Part shown: positions 1 to 8,941 of the stretch, piece after piece
Layout: every line of letters begins with the position of its first letter
Position numbering within the stretch: position 1 is the first letter of the stretch
Origin: Streptosporangiales bacterium
Lineage (GTDB): Bacteria > Actinomycetota > Actinomycetes > Streptosporangiales > Streptosporangiaceae
DNA: 36,650 bases
Direction: 5' to 3'
Assembly: GCA_017882645.1 (NCBI GenBank)
Contig: JADGPC010000103.1
Span: forward strand, 1-36,650
The notes under the pieces: model-generated
Told to the model about the DNA's origin: nothing
Database searches by the model: none
The model's input: the letters and a program-made list of their open reading frames with translations, nothing else
Program-made: the position numbers and the translations under genes

Positions 1-1711
1 GAGCACCTGCGACCTGAGCACGGTGTAGAACAGCCAGGTCCGGATGATCTCGTGCGCCTGCGGCCGCAGGTCCATCGGGTAGACCCTGGCGAACAGGTCA
101 TCGTCGGCCGTCCAGCCGCCGGCGATCTGCGGGGTCAGCGACGACGTCGCCCAGGTGTCCATCACGTCCCGGTCGCCGGTGAACCCGCCGGGCACGTCCC
201 GCTGGCCGGCGCAGTACCCGGGCGGAGTGTCGGCCATCGGGTCGACCGGCAGCGCGTCATCGGCGGCCGTGACGGGAGAGCCGTAGTCGGGCGCCCCGTC
301 CGCGCCGAGCGGGTACCAGACCGGGATCGGGACGCCGAAGTACCGCTGGCGGCTGATCAGCCAGTCTCCGGTCAGGCCGTTGACCCAGTTCTCGTACCGG
401 ACGCGCATGTGCGGCGGGTGCCAGGTCAGCTCGCGACCCCGGTCGAGCAGCTTCTGGCGGAGCGCGGGATCGCTGCTGCCGTTGGTCACGTACCACTGCC
501 GGGCGCTGATGATCTCGAGCGGCGCATCCCCTTTCTCGTAGAACTTCACTGGGTGGCGCACCGGCTCGGCGGGCCCGCGCAGCGCGCCGGCGGCTTCGAG
601 CAGCTCGGCGGCCCGCTTCCTGGCCGCCCGCGCGGTCAGCCCGGCAAGCTCCGCGTAGGCGGCTCGCCCCGCAGGAGAGGTGATCGCCTCGGGTGGCTCG
701 GCCAGCAGGCGGCCGTCCTGGCCGAGCGCCGGCCTGGTCGCCAGCCCGAGATCCCGCCACCAGGTCACGTCGGTCGTGTCGCCGAACGTGCAGACCATGG
801 CAATGCCGGTGCCCTTGGCCGGGTCGGCCAGGTGGTGTCCGAGGATGGGCACGCTGACCCCGAACAGCGGTGTCGTGGCCGTGGTTCCGATCAGGTCGCG
901 GTACCGCTCGTCCTGCGGGTGCGCGACCAGCGCCACGCAGGCCGGCAGCAGCTCGGGCCTGGTCGTCGCGACGACGATGTCGGTGCTGGCCCCGGTGCCG
1001 GGCAGGCCGAAGGCGAGCCGCCAGTAACTGCCGGGCAGCTCGCGGTCCTCGATCTCGGCCTGGGCCACCGCGGTGCCGAAGGTCACGTCCCACAGCACCG
1101 GCGCCTGCGCCTGGTAGGCGTCACCGCTGGCCAGTGCCCGCAGGAACGCGCGCTGGGAGACCGCCGCGGGAGCGTCATCGATCGTGCGGTAGCTGGTCGA
1201 CCAGTCCACCGACAGCCCGAGCCGGCGCCACGCTTCCTCGTACGCGCGCTCGTCGCGCTCGGTCAGTTCCCGGCACAGCTCGATGAAGTTCCGCCGGGAC
1301 ACCGGCAGCCTCGCGGCTCGGCTTGATGCGGGCCGGTCAGGACCCGGCAGCTCCAGGTCAGGATCGTAGGGGAGTGACGGGTCACAGCTGATCCCGTAGT
1401 AGTTCTGCACCCGCCGCTCGGTGGCCAGGCCGTTGTCGTCCCAGCCGACCGGGTAGAAGACTTCCCTGCCGCACATGCGCTGAAAGCGCGCCACGGTATC
1501 GGTGTGCGTGTATGAGAACGCATGACCCAGGTGCAGCGAACCGCTTGCCGTCAGCGGCGGGGTGTCGATCGAGTAGATCTCGCTGCGGCTCTTGGTTCGG
1601 TCAAACTTGTACTACCCGCCCCATTTCCCACGCCAGCGACCACTTATCCTCGATGCCGTCCAGCGTTGGCTTGGCGGGCACGAGCGGGGCGGCAATGGGA
1701 TCGGAGTTCAT
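1..1711 (-). CDS. valS: Valyl-tRNA synthetase, N-terminal part (runs off the left edge); apparent 1-nt frameshift near 1611-1617
   Basis: Minus-strand reading gives MNSDPIAAPLVPAKPTLDGIEDKWSLAWEMGRV / YKFDRTKSREEIYSIDTPPLTASGSLHLGHAFSYTHTDTVARFQRMCGREVFYPVGWDDNGLATERRVQNYYG ... MDLRPQAHEIIRTWLFYTVLRSQVL. Class I HIGH motif (HLGH) and ValRS-type flanks. Not in the ORF track because it has no stop inside the window. Confidence 0.9.
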
Positions 1712-1764
1712 GCCGCCGATAATAGCGCGCCGGCGCCTACCGGGCACGCCACAGCTTCCCGACG

Positions 1765-1804
1765 GCAACGGCCCCCGCCGCGTTCTCACGGCGGGGGCCG
1801 TTGC
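1765..1804. terminator. Hairpin: 16-bp perfect arms, 8-nt loop
   Basis: GCAACGGCCCCCGCCG - cgttctca - CGGCGGGGGCCGTTGC, just 3' of the minus-strand secreted-protein gene. Confidence 0.75.
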
Positions 1805-1827
1805 AAGCCGGTCAGACCGGCTCGCGC

Positions 1828-3726
1828 CTAGCTCTTGGGCTGGGTGAGCGCCGGGCATCCGCCGGAGATCTCCGGGTTCGCCTTCACGGCCGACGTGACC
1901 GTTCCGCCGAACCGGGCCACATCCGGCGTGCCGTACTGAGCGGCCCGGCCGAAGTTACGGGTGGTAACACCGGAGATGACATTTCCGAAGTTCCACACGC
2001 AGGCGCCGGTCGGGAACAGCCCGGGCCCGACGTTCTGGCCCTTCTTGTTGGTCAGCGTCCAGAACGGATAGAACTTCGCGCCGACCGGCGGGGTCACGCA
2101 CAGGTTCCCGTTGAAGACGTTGCACAAGAACGCCGATCCGGGCGCGTCGGTCTCAAACTGGATCTTCGGGTACGTATGACCGGACTGATCGAACGGGCCG
2201 GCGTACCTGAACGACGTCGGCACGTTCGACGACCCGTTCGGCCACGTGTGCGGCTGGTAGGACATGCCGTCGAAGTCCAGGTCACCGTTCTGGAACCGGT
2301 TGTCGCCGCACAGGTTGACCGGCGAGGTCTCCCTGATGGCCTTGCCGCCGACGATCACCGTCCTAGTGCCCTGCGGCAGGCAGATGCCGTCCGCGTACTC
2401 GCACAGCTGGCCGCTGGCGAAGTTATTGCTCGGGCAGGCGATCGGGCCGGTCGTGCCTTCGGTGGTGGCACCCTTGCAGACCCCGGTGCGCGGGTTGCAG
2501 CCGCCCTCGCCCTTGGCCGGACGGCGATGAGAGCGGCCTTCGTTGCCGCCGACGCAGGTGTCCGAGGTGCTCTTGTCGACGATCAGGCCAGGATCGTTGA
2601 TCGGGTCCTTGTTGGCCAGCGAGGCGCAGACCTCGGAGTGCCCGATCTCCTGCTGCATCAGCACGCCGCCTTCGAGCGCGGCCCACGGAACCTGGTTCTG
2701 CTGCGCAGCGGTGCTGTACTCGGCGTGGAAGGTGTGTGGCGTGCCAGCGCACGTCTTGTAGTTGGTGTTCATGAAGCCATTGCCGGCGCTGGCGGTCATC
2801 CGGCCGGTCTGCCCGGTCGTTAGGTCGCTGACGACCGTAGTGAATCCGGTCGGCGGATCGCTGATCGCTACCTTGATCACGTCACCGGAATTCATGAACA
2901 GCGTGCGCCTGCCGGGCTGGAAGGTGCTCGCGTCTGCCGTCTGCGGCCCAGGCGGACCGCCCGGCTTCCCGTTGGTCGTCAGGTAGGCGAAGTTAACCGG
3001 CTCTTCGCAGTTCGGGTTCAGGTTGACGAAGTTGAACTCCGACTCGAGGCTGTCGATGTTGATCGCCGTGCACCACTTGGTCGCGTTGCAGCTGGCGCTG
3101 TCCAGAAACGGCGCGAAGCCCGGCGGGTAGAACTGAAGCTCCATGAAGGCCGAGCCCGCGTCGGTCGGCAGGCCGGAGCCCGTGTTCGTGTCGCTGTCCG
3201 GCGTGCAGGGATTCTGCGGGTACGAGCCCGGGTCGCAGATGGGCAGGCCGAACCACGGCGCGACGCTCAGCTCCGCGTATTTGACGACCTTGCCGTTATT
3301 GGTCGGCGGCTTGGCCGGGTCCTTCGGCATCTTCATGTAGTACGTCATCGTGTTGCCGGAGCCGGCCGCCGAGGAGATGAACTTCACGCTCGGCTCGTCG
3401 TGGCCGACGTAGTGACGGTTGTCCAAGAAACGGCCGCGATCGTTATAGCTGCTCGCCGGCGCGGCCCACTTCCCGTTCAGCTTCTTCGGGCCGCGCGGAT
3501 CGACACAGGTCTCCCGGTGAGCGAACGCGACCGGCTTGTACTTCGGGCTCCAGCCGTTGCAGTCGACTTCGCTCACTTTCTTGGGAGCGACGGCATGCGG
3601 TGCCCCGGCGGTCACGCGCGCAGTAGCTGGCGCCGCTGCGGCGACGGACAGGCTTGCCAGGGCGAGCACGGGCGCCGCAACCAGCGCCCAGGTCGAACGT
3701 CTCTTGAAGGACCAGCGAAATTGCAC
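1828..3726 (-). CDS. Secreted protein of unknown function, 632 aa, with signal peptide
   Basis: GTG start with GAGAGGAAAT upstream; N-terminal RRSTWALVAAPVLALASLSVAAAAPATA signal sequence; Cys- and Pro/Gly-rich extracellular composition; full-length ORF. Confidence 0.8.
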   Translation of the reverse strand: MQFRWSFKRRSTWALVAAPVLALASLSVAAAAPATARVTAGAPHAVAPKKVSEVDCNGWSPKYKPVAFAHRETCVDPRGPKKLNGKWAAPASSYNDRGRFLDNRHYVGHDEPSVKFISSAAGSGNTMTYYMKMPKDPAKPPTNNGKVVKYAELSVAPWFGLPICDPGSYPQNPCTPDSDTNTGSGLPTDAGSAFMELQFYPPGFAPFLDSASCNATKWCTAINIDSLESEFNFVNLNPNCEEPVNFAYLTTNGKPGGPPGPQTADASTFQPGRRTLFMNSGDVIKVAISDPPTGFTTVVSDLTTGQTGRMTASAGNGFMNTNYKTCAGTPHTFHAEYSTAAQQNQVPWAALEGGVLMQQEIGHSEVCASLANKDPINDPGLIVDKSTSDTCVGGNEGRSHRRPAKGEGGCNPRTGVCKGATTEGTTGPIACPSNNFASGQLCEYADGICLPQGTRTVIVGGKAIRETSPVNLCGDNRFQNGDLDFDGMSYQPHTWPNGSSNVPTSFRYAGPFDQSGHTYPKIQFETDAPGSAFLCNVFNGNLCVTPPVGAKFYPFWTLTNKKGQNVGPGLFPTGACVWNFGNVISGVTTRNFGRAAQYGTPDVARFGGTVTSAVKANPEISGGCPALTQPKS

Positions 3727-3862
3727 GCGATTTCCTCTCGGTTGAGGCTTACTTGTGAAAAGGCGCGACTCATATGTACTACTAGTTAGCCCTCGCCACA
3801 GAGCTCTTGATACGGGCGGAATCTAACAACGCCAGGTAAGGCGGGTCAAGCATCGGGCCGTT

Positions 3863-4783
3863 TTACCGGCCGGGCGCCAGCGCGTCGAGCAAGCCGCCGG
3901 CCCGGTCGGCGGCCGCGGCCGGATCGGCGTCGGGCGAGCCGACCTGCGGATCCCAGTTGAGGTCATGGAAAACCTCCGTCACGCCGTGGTCGGCGAGCCC
4001 GCCGACGTCCGCCCGGATCTGGTCGTGGCTGCCGGACAGGAGCAGCCGGCGCCCGCTGGCATCGCTGGCCGGCTCGCCGGCCCGGACCACGCCGCGGCAG
4101 ATGATCCGCAGCGCGGCGGGATCACGGCCCGCGGCGGCTGCCGCCTCGCGCACGATCGCGATGCTCTCGCCGATCTTCGACAGGTCGGCCCGGCTTGACG
4201 TCACCCAGCCGTCGGCGATCCGGCCGACCCGGCGCAGCGCCACGGGCGCGGCGCCGCCGAGCAGGATCGGCGGGCCGCCCGGCTGGACCGGTCGCGGCAG
4301 CACCGTTCCGCGCGGCACGGCGTAGAACTCGCCGCTGAACTCGGCCGGCTGGTCGCCCCAGATCGTGCGGAGCACCCGGACATACTCGGCGGTCCTGGCC
4401 CCGCGGCGCTCCATCGACGCGCCGGTCATGGTGAATTCCTCGGGCATCCAGCCGAGCCCGAGTCCGAGATCGAGCCGGCCGGAGGACAGCACGTCGACAC
4501 TGGCGGCCTGCTTGGCGAGGTAGCCGGGGGAGACGTAAGGGGCGTTGATGACGGCGACGCCCAGCCTGATGCTGGTCGTGACCGCGGCGGCGTAGGCCAG
4601 CGCCGCGACCGGGTCGAGCACGCTGTGGTAGACGGGGTCCATGGCCGCGCCCTCGGGAATGATCAGTCGCTGGAACGTCCACAGCGAGGCATAACCGGCC
4701 TGCTCGGCGCGGACCGCGAACTGAGAGATGTTCTGCGGGGTGGCCCACGCCCCCGACACCGGCAAGCCGAATCCGATCTTCAT
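3863..4783 (-). CDS. LLM-class (luciferase-like) F420-dependent oxidoreductase
   Basis: MKIGFGLPVSGAWATPQNISQFAVRAEQAGYASLWTFQRL...LGLGLGWMPEEF...PILLGG; luciferase-like monooxygenase family signature. Confidence 0.85.
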   Translation of the reverse strand: MKIGFGLPVSGAWATPQNISQFAVRAEQAGYASLWTFQRLIIPEGAAMDPVYHSVLDPVAALAYAAAVTTSIRLGVAVINAPYVSPGYLAKQAASVDVLSSGRLDLGLGLGWMPEEFTMTGASMERRGARTAEYVRVLRTIWGDQPAEFSGEFYAVPRGTVLPRPVQPGGPPILLGGAAPVALRRVGRIADGWVTSSRADLSKIGESIAIVREAAAAAGRDPAALRIICRGVVRAGEPASDASGRRLLLSGSHDQIRADVGGLADHGVTEVFHDLNWDPQVGSPDADPAAAADRAGGLLDALAPGR

Positions 4784-4829
4784 TGCCCATACCTTAGCGG
4801 CGCCCCGCGCCGGGCCGGAGTAGCGGCCC

Positions 4830-4865
4830 GAGCCGGACGAGCCGGACGAGCCGGACGAGCCGGAC
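4830..4865. repeat. Four tandem copies of the 9-mer GAGCCGGAC
   Basis: Direct reading, between the LLM gene and the DAAO gene. Confidence 0.95.
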
Positions 4866-4872
4866 AGCAGAT

Positions 4873-4901
4873 GGGTCCCTGCCGCGTCGCGGCAGGGACC
4901 C
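4873..4901. terminator. Hairpin: 14-bp perfect arms
   Basis: GGGTCCCTGCCGCG-t-CGCGGCAGGGACCC, 3' of the minus-strand DAAO gene. Confidence 0.75.
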
Positions 4902-4932
4902 TTCCCGGTTACCTAGCGATTTCCGATGAGCG

Positions 4933-6084
4933 TCACTTCGGTTCGGTCAGCGGCGGCCACTGGCCGCAGACCTCAGGATTGGCTCCCACGGTCGAGGTCG
5001 CCGTACCGCCGTACCTGGCGAAGTCCGCCACGCCGTACTCCCCCTGGCCGGTGACTTCCGCCAGGACGCCGCGAGCGCAGCCCCACGACAGCGTGACCCC
5101 GGCCCCGCCGTGCCCGTAGTTGTGCACCAGCTGACGCCCGCCCGGCAGGGTCTGCGCTTCCAGCCGGACCTGGGGCCGAACCGGCCGCAGGCCGACCCGG
5201 TGCGCGAGTACAGGCGCGCCGGCCAGCCGCGGCTCCACGGCGGCACAGCTGGCCAGGATCCGCGCGGCCGTAGCGGGGTCGGGCCGCAGGCTCGCCTCTC
5301 CGCGCTCGTGCGTACCGCCAAGGACGACGGTCGCGCCGTGCGGGAAGATATAGCTGACCTGGTCAGGATCGGCGCCCTCGCCGACGAAGAACTCGGTCAG
5401 CCCCGGGTTGGCCGCGATCACGACCTGCCCTCGCACCGCGGTGAGCGCCGGGTCGGGGACCAGCTCGCGCGCTCCGATCCCGGTGCAGTTCACGATGACC
5501 GGCGCGGCGGAGCGGTCCAGCGCCTCGGCGAGGTCGCGCAGCGGCTGGCCCAGGTGGAACTGGCCGCCCTCGCCGAGCACGAGGTCCATCAGGTAGTCCA
5601 GGTAGGCAGGCATGGCGACCACGGGCGCGGTGTACCGCCAGCCTGACGTGTAGCCGCCTGGCAGGTCAGCCGGATCACAGCGGATCAGGCCGCCCGCATC
5701 GCGGGCGAACGACGGCGGGTCCGGCCCGGCCATTCCAGGCGAGGCCACCAGACCGCGGAGTTCGCTGACGCCCGCCGCCGACTCGGCGCACAGGTCACGG
5801 AACCGGCGCAGGGTCACCTGCGCCCAGTGGTGCACTCGCTGGTCGGCTCCGACGAGGTGGGCGCCCCAGAGCGCTCCGGCCACCGCCGACGTCGTGCGCT
5901 GCGGCGGGTCCGCGGCATACACGGTCACGCTCAGCCCGGCCTCGAGCAGGACCAGCGCCGTGCTGAGGCCGGAGACGCCTGCCCCGATGACGAAGACGTC
6001 GGGGCTGTCCGCTGGCACCTTCGCAACGTATCTGATCGGGCTGCCGCGCGAATCGGCCGATAGCCACCGACCGCCGGCCGACAT
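4933..6084 (-). CDS. D-amino-acid oxidase-like FAD oxidoreductase with an unusual C-terminal extension
   Basis: VFVIGAGVSGLSTALVLLEAGLSVTVYA (FAD-binding GxGxxG), TTSAVAGALWGAH, IVNCTGIGARELVPD, VRGQVV, LVHNYGHGGAGVTLSWGCA (DAAO C-terminal signature). Confidence 0.9.
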   Translation of the reverse strand: MSAGGRWLSADSRGSPIRYVAKVPADSPDVFVIGAGVSGLSTALVLLEAGLSVTVYAADPPQRTTSAVAGALWGAHLVGADQRVHHWAQVTLRRFRDLCAESAAGVSELRGLVASPGMAGPDPPSFARDAGGLIRCDPADLPGGYTSGWRYTAPVVAMPAYLDYLMDLVLGEGGQFHLGQPLRDLAEALDRSAAPVIVNCTGIGARELVPDPALTAVRGQVVIAANPGLTEFFVGEGADPDQVSYIFPHGATVVLGGTHERGEASLRPDPATAARILASCAAVEPRLAGAPVLAHRVGLRPVRPQVRLEAQTLPGGRQLVHNYGHGGAGVTLSWGCARGVLAEVTGQGEYGVADFARYGGTATSTVGANPEVCGQWPPLTEPK

Positions 6085-6115
6085 ATGCTGAGCGCGCGGT
6101 CACAAGGAGGCGGCC

Positions 6116-6396
6116 ATGGGCGCTGCAGTCGGAGTCCTCATCGTGGCGGGGGTGATCGCGTTCTTCACTGCGGTCAACCTGCGGGCAGGCCCGCGACCGG
6201 CCCGGAACAACGCGAATCCCCGTGGGTCGTCGATCCCCAGACCGGGCAGCGGGTTCCGCCCCCTCCTGGCTCGGATCATCACCGCGGTCATCATGGCGGC
6301 GCTGGCGGCGGTCATCACGGCGGCGGCCACATGGGCGGCGGTCACTCGGGCGGCGGTAGCTTCGGCGGCGCGGGCGGCGGCGGTCACCACGGCTGA
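6116..6396 (+). CDS. Small membrane-anchored Gly/His-rich protein; apparent frame change around 6200-6240
   Basis: AGGAGG ribosome-binding site before ATG 6116; frame 1 gives MGAAVGVLIVAGVIAFFTAVNLRAGPRPARNN, then the other frame gives WVVDPQTGQRVPPPPGSDHHRGHHGGAGGGHHGGGHMGGGHSGGGSFGGAGGGGHHG. Confidence 0.5.
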
Positions 6397-6452
6397 GCCG
6401 CTGACCGGCTCAGCCAGCTGTTCCACCTGATCGGCGTCCGCCGTCCGGGCCG

Positions 6453-7229
6453 CTAGCCAGCACGGCCGCCTGCCGCGGAGGTCAGCAGGTCATCAGCGAT
6501 CCGCGGGAGGGCCACGCCGATCGGCTCCCTGATCACCACGGTGGCCCGGTCGTCGTACGGAGTCGGATCCCGGTTGACGACGACCAGGTGCGCGCCCCCG
6601 TCGGCGGCCACACCGCACAGGGACGCGGCCGGCTCGACAGTCAGCGTGCTTCCCACCGCGATCATCAGGTCGCAGCCGGCCGCAGCCCGGACAGCCTCGG
6701 CCAGGACGGCGCGGTCGAGTGGCTGGCCGAACATCACGGTCGCCGACTTCAGGACGCCGCCGCATCGCTCGCACGGCGGATCGGCTTCGCCCGCCCTGAC
6801 CCGGTCGAGCGCCGTCGCCATCTCGGCCCGATCGCCGCAGCCGACGCAGACGGTCCAGAACATGGTCCCGTGCAGCTCGAGCACGCGATCAGCTGGCGTG
6901 CCCGCCCGCTGGTGCAGGCCGTCGATGTTCTGGGTGATCACCCAGGTGTCGACCGCGCCCGCCAGCCTGGCCAGCGCCGTGTGGGCGGCGTTGGGCACCG
7001 CCGACCAGGCCGGGTGCGCGAGCCGGGCCAGCCACGACCGTCGCCGGAGCGCCGGGTCGGTCAGGTAGGCCTGGTAGGTGGAGAGCCGCTCGGCGCCCGG
7101 ATTGCGGGTCCACAGTCCCTGCGGGCCGCGGAAGTCGGGAATGCCGGAGTCAGTGGAGATGCCGGCGCCGGTCAGCACCGCGATTTTGGTAACGCCGCTG
7201 GTCCAGGGCGCGTCGTCCAGCTGACTCAT
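6453..7229 (-). CDS. SIR2-family NAD-dependent protein deacylase
   Basis: VLTGAGISTDSGIPDFRGPQGLW, TQNIDGLHQRAG, LELHGTMF, two CxxC pairs (CVGC, CERC), VGSTLTVEPAASL. Start at MSQLDD (7229). Confidence 0.92.
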   Translation of the reverse strand: MSQLDDAPWTSGVTKIAVLTGAGISTDSGIPDFRGPQGLWTRNPGAERLSTYQAYLTDPALRRRSWLARLAHPAWSAVPNAAHTALARLAGAVDTWVITQNIDGLHQRAGTPADRVLELHGTMFWTVCVGCGDRAEMATALDRVRAGEADPPCERCGGVLKSATVMFGQPLDRAVLAEAVRAAAGCDLMIAVGSTLTVEPAASLCGVAADGGAHLVVVNRDPTPYDDRATVVIREPIGVALPRIADDLLTSAAGGRAG

Positions 7230-7426
7230 CGTCCCATCGTTGTCGAGCGGCAGGCTTTGAAGCAAACCAGCCGGCCGAGAAATAGGCATCCACAATGGCA
7301 AAAGTCGAGACAGCCGGCCGTTTATTACGGTTCAGCCACAATGGGGCGCTGATCTTGCAGCAGCGCGGACGGCGGTGAATCGTGGCGTTGAAGTTTTAGC
7401 ACTGCGAGTGCGAGGACAGGTCGCGG

Positions 7427-8194
7427 GTGGATCGTGATTCCCTGGAAATCAGCGGTCTGACGGTCAGGTTCGAAAGCCTGACCGCGCTCGATGACGTCTC
7501 GCTGACGGCAGCGCAGCATGCGGTCACCGGAATCATCGGCCCGAATGGCGCGGGCAAGACCACGCTGCTCAACGCGATCTGCGGGTTTGTCCGGCCGGAC
7601 AAGGGCCAGATCCTGTTCCGGGGAAACGACCTGACCAGGGTCAGGCCGGACCGGCTGGCGGGACTCGGCATCGCGCGGACGCTGCAGTCCGTCGGGCTGT
7701 TCCGCGGACTTTCGGTCGCCGAGAACGTGATGGTCGGCGCGACACCGCTGGCGAAGGCGGGTTTCTGGTCGGCACTGGCGGGGCTGCCGAGGTCGGACGC
7801 TGACGAGGCTCGGCTGCGGATGATCGCCCTGGAGGCGCTTGACCGGGTGGGTGCCGTCGACCTGGCTGACCGGATGCCGGAGACGCTGGCCCATGGATCG
7901 CGCAAGAGGGTCGCGCTGGCCCGTGCCCTGGCAGGCCTGCCCAGGCTGCTGCTGCTCGATGAGCCGGCCAGCGGGCTCCCGGAGGACGAGCTTCCCGAGC
8001 TTGGCGAGCTGATCACCTCGATCGCTCAGGATGCGGACGTCTTGGTGATCGAGCATCGGATGGACCTGATGATGTCGGTCTGCGACCACATCTTCGTGCT
8101 CGACTTCGGCGTGCTGATCGCCCAGGGCAGCCCGGCTCAGGTTCAGGCCGATCCGCTGGTCACCGAGGCGTACCTGGGCGTGCTCCATGAGTGA
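7427..8194 (+). CDS. livG: Branched-chain amino-acid-type ABC transporter ATPase
   Basis: GPNGAGKTTLLNAICGF, LAHGSRKRVALARALAG, LLLLDEPASGL; LivG-type; GTG start. Confidence 0.88.
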   Translation: MDRDSLEISGLTVRFESLTALDDVSLTAAQHAVTGIIGPNGAGKTTLLNAICGFVRPDKGQILFRGNDLTRVRPDRLAGLGIARTLQSVGLFRGLSVAENVMVGATPLAKAGFWSALAGLPRSDADEARLRMIALEALDRVGAVDLADRMPETLAHGSRKRVALARALAGLPRLLLLDEPASGLPEDELPELGELITSIAQDADVLVIEHRMDLMMSVCDHIFVLDFGVLIAQGSPAQVQADPLVTEAYLGVLHE

Positions 8195-8930
8195 GCCCAT
8201 GGTCGAGCCGGTGCGTGATTCAGCCACCCTGGTCATCGAGGATCTCGTCGCCGGATACGGCGCGGTGCAGGTGCTGCGGGGCGTGTCGGTCACCGCGCCG
8301 GCCGGGACGATCACCGCGGTCCTGGGAGCCAACGGCGCGGGGAAGACCACCCTGCTGCGCGCGATCGACGGCTCGGTCAGGCCGCGCCGCGGCCGGATCC
8401 GGCTGTCCGGGGCGGACGTGGCCGGCCGCCGGCCAGAAGAAGTGGCCAGGGCCGGGATCGCGCACGTTCCCGAGGGTCAGGGGGTGATCACCGAGCTCAC
8501 GGTGGCCGAGAACCTCCAGCTCGGGCTGCTGCTGCGGCCGCGTGCCGACCGCAAGGCCGCCCTGGCCGAGATCTACCGGCGGTTCGCCATCCTCGCTGAC
8601 CGCAGGAACCGGGCCGCGGGGACGCTGTCCGGCGGCGAGCGGCAGATGTTGGTGATCGCCAGGGCACTCGCGACGGCGCCCCGCGTCCTGCTGCTCGACG
8701 AGCCGTCGCTCGGGCTGGCGCCGAAGGTCGTCAGCAACGTGCTCGAGCTGATCAAGGGCCTGCGTGACGAGGCGGGCCTGACGATCGTGCTGGTCGAGCA
8801 GAACGCCCGGAGCGCGCTGGCGATCGCCGATACCGGGATCGTGCTGAATCTCGGTGCCGTGGTGGCCAGTGCGCCGGCCGCCGCGCTGGCCGCCGACGAC
8901 GCCCTCCGCCGTCACTACCTGGGATTTTAG
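8187..8930 (+). CDS. livF: Branched-chain amino-acid-type ABC transporter ATPase
   Basis: GANGAGKTTLLRAIDG, LSGGERQMLVIARALA, LLLDEPSLGLAPKVV; overlaps livG. Confidence 0.9.
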   Translation: MSEPMVEPVRDSATLVIEDLVAGYGAVQVLRGVSVTAPAGTITAVLGANGAGKTTLLRAIDGSVRPRRGRIRLSGADVAGRRPEEVARAGIAHVPEGQGVITELTVAENLQLGLLLRPRADRKAALAEIYRRFAILADRRNRAAGTLSGGERQMLVIARALATAPRVLLLDEPSLGLAPKVVSNVLELIKGLRDEAGLTIVLVEQNARSALAIADTGIVLNLGAVVASAPAAALAADDALRRHYLGF

Positions 8931-8941
8931 GAAGGCAGGGG

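Noticed and set aside
52-1326. 424-aa plus-strand ORF
   Set aside because: Antisense to valS; shadow ORF.
1801-2823. 340-aa plus-strand ORF
   Set aside because: Antisense to the secreted-protein gene, with no family-like motifs.
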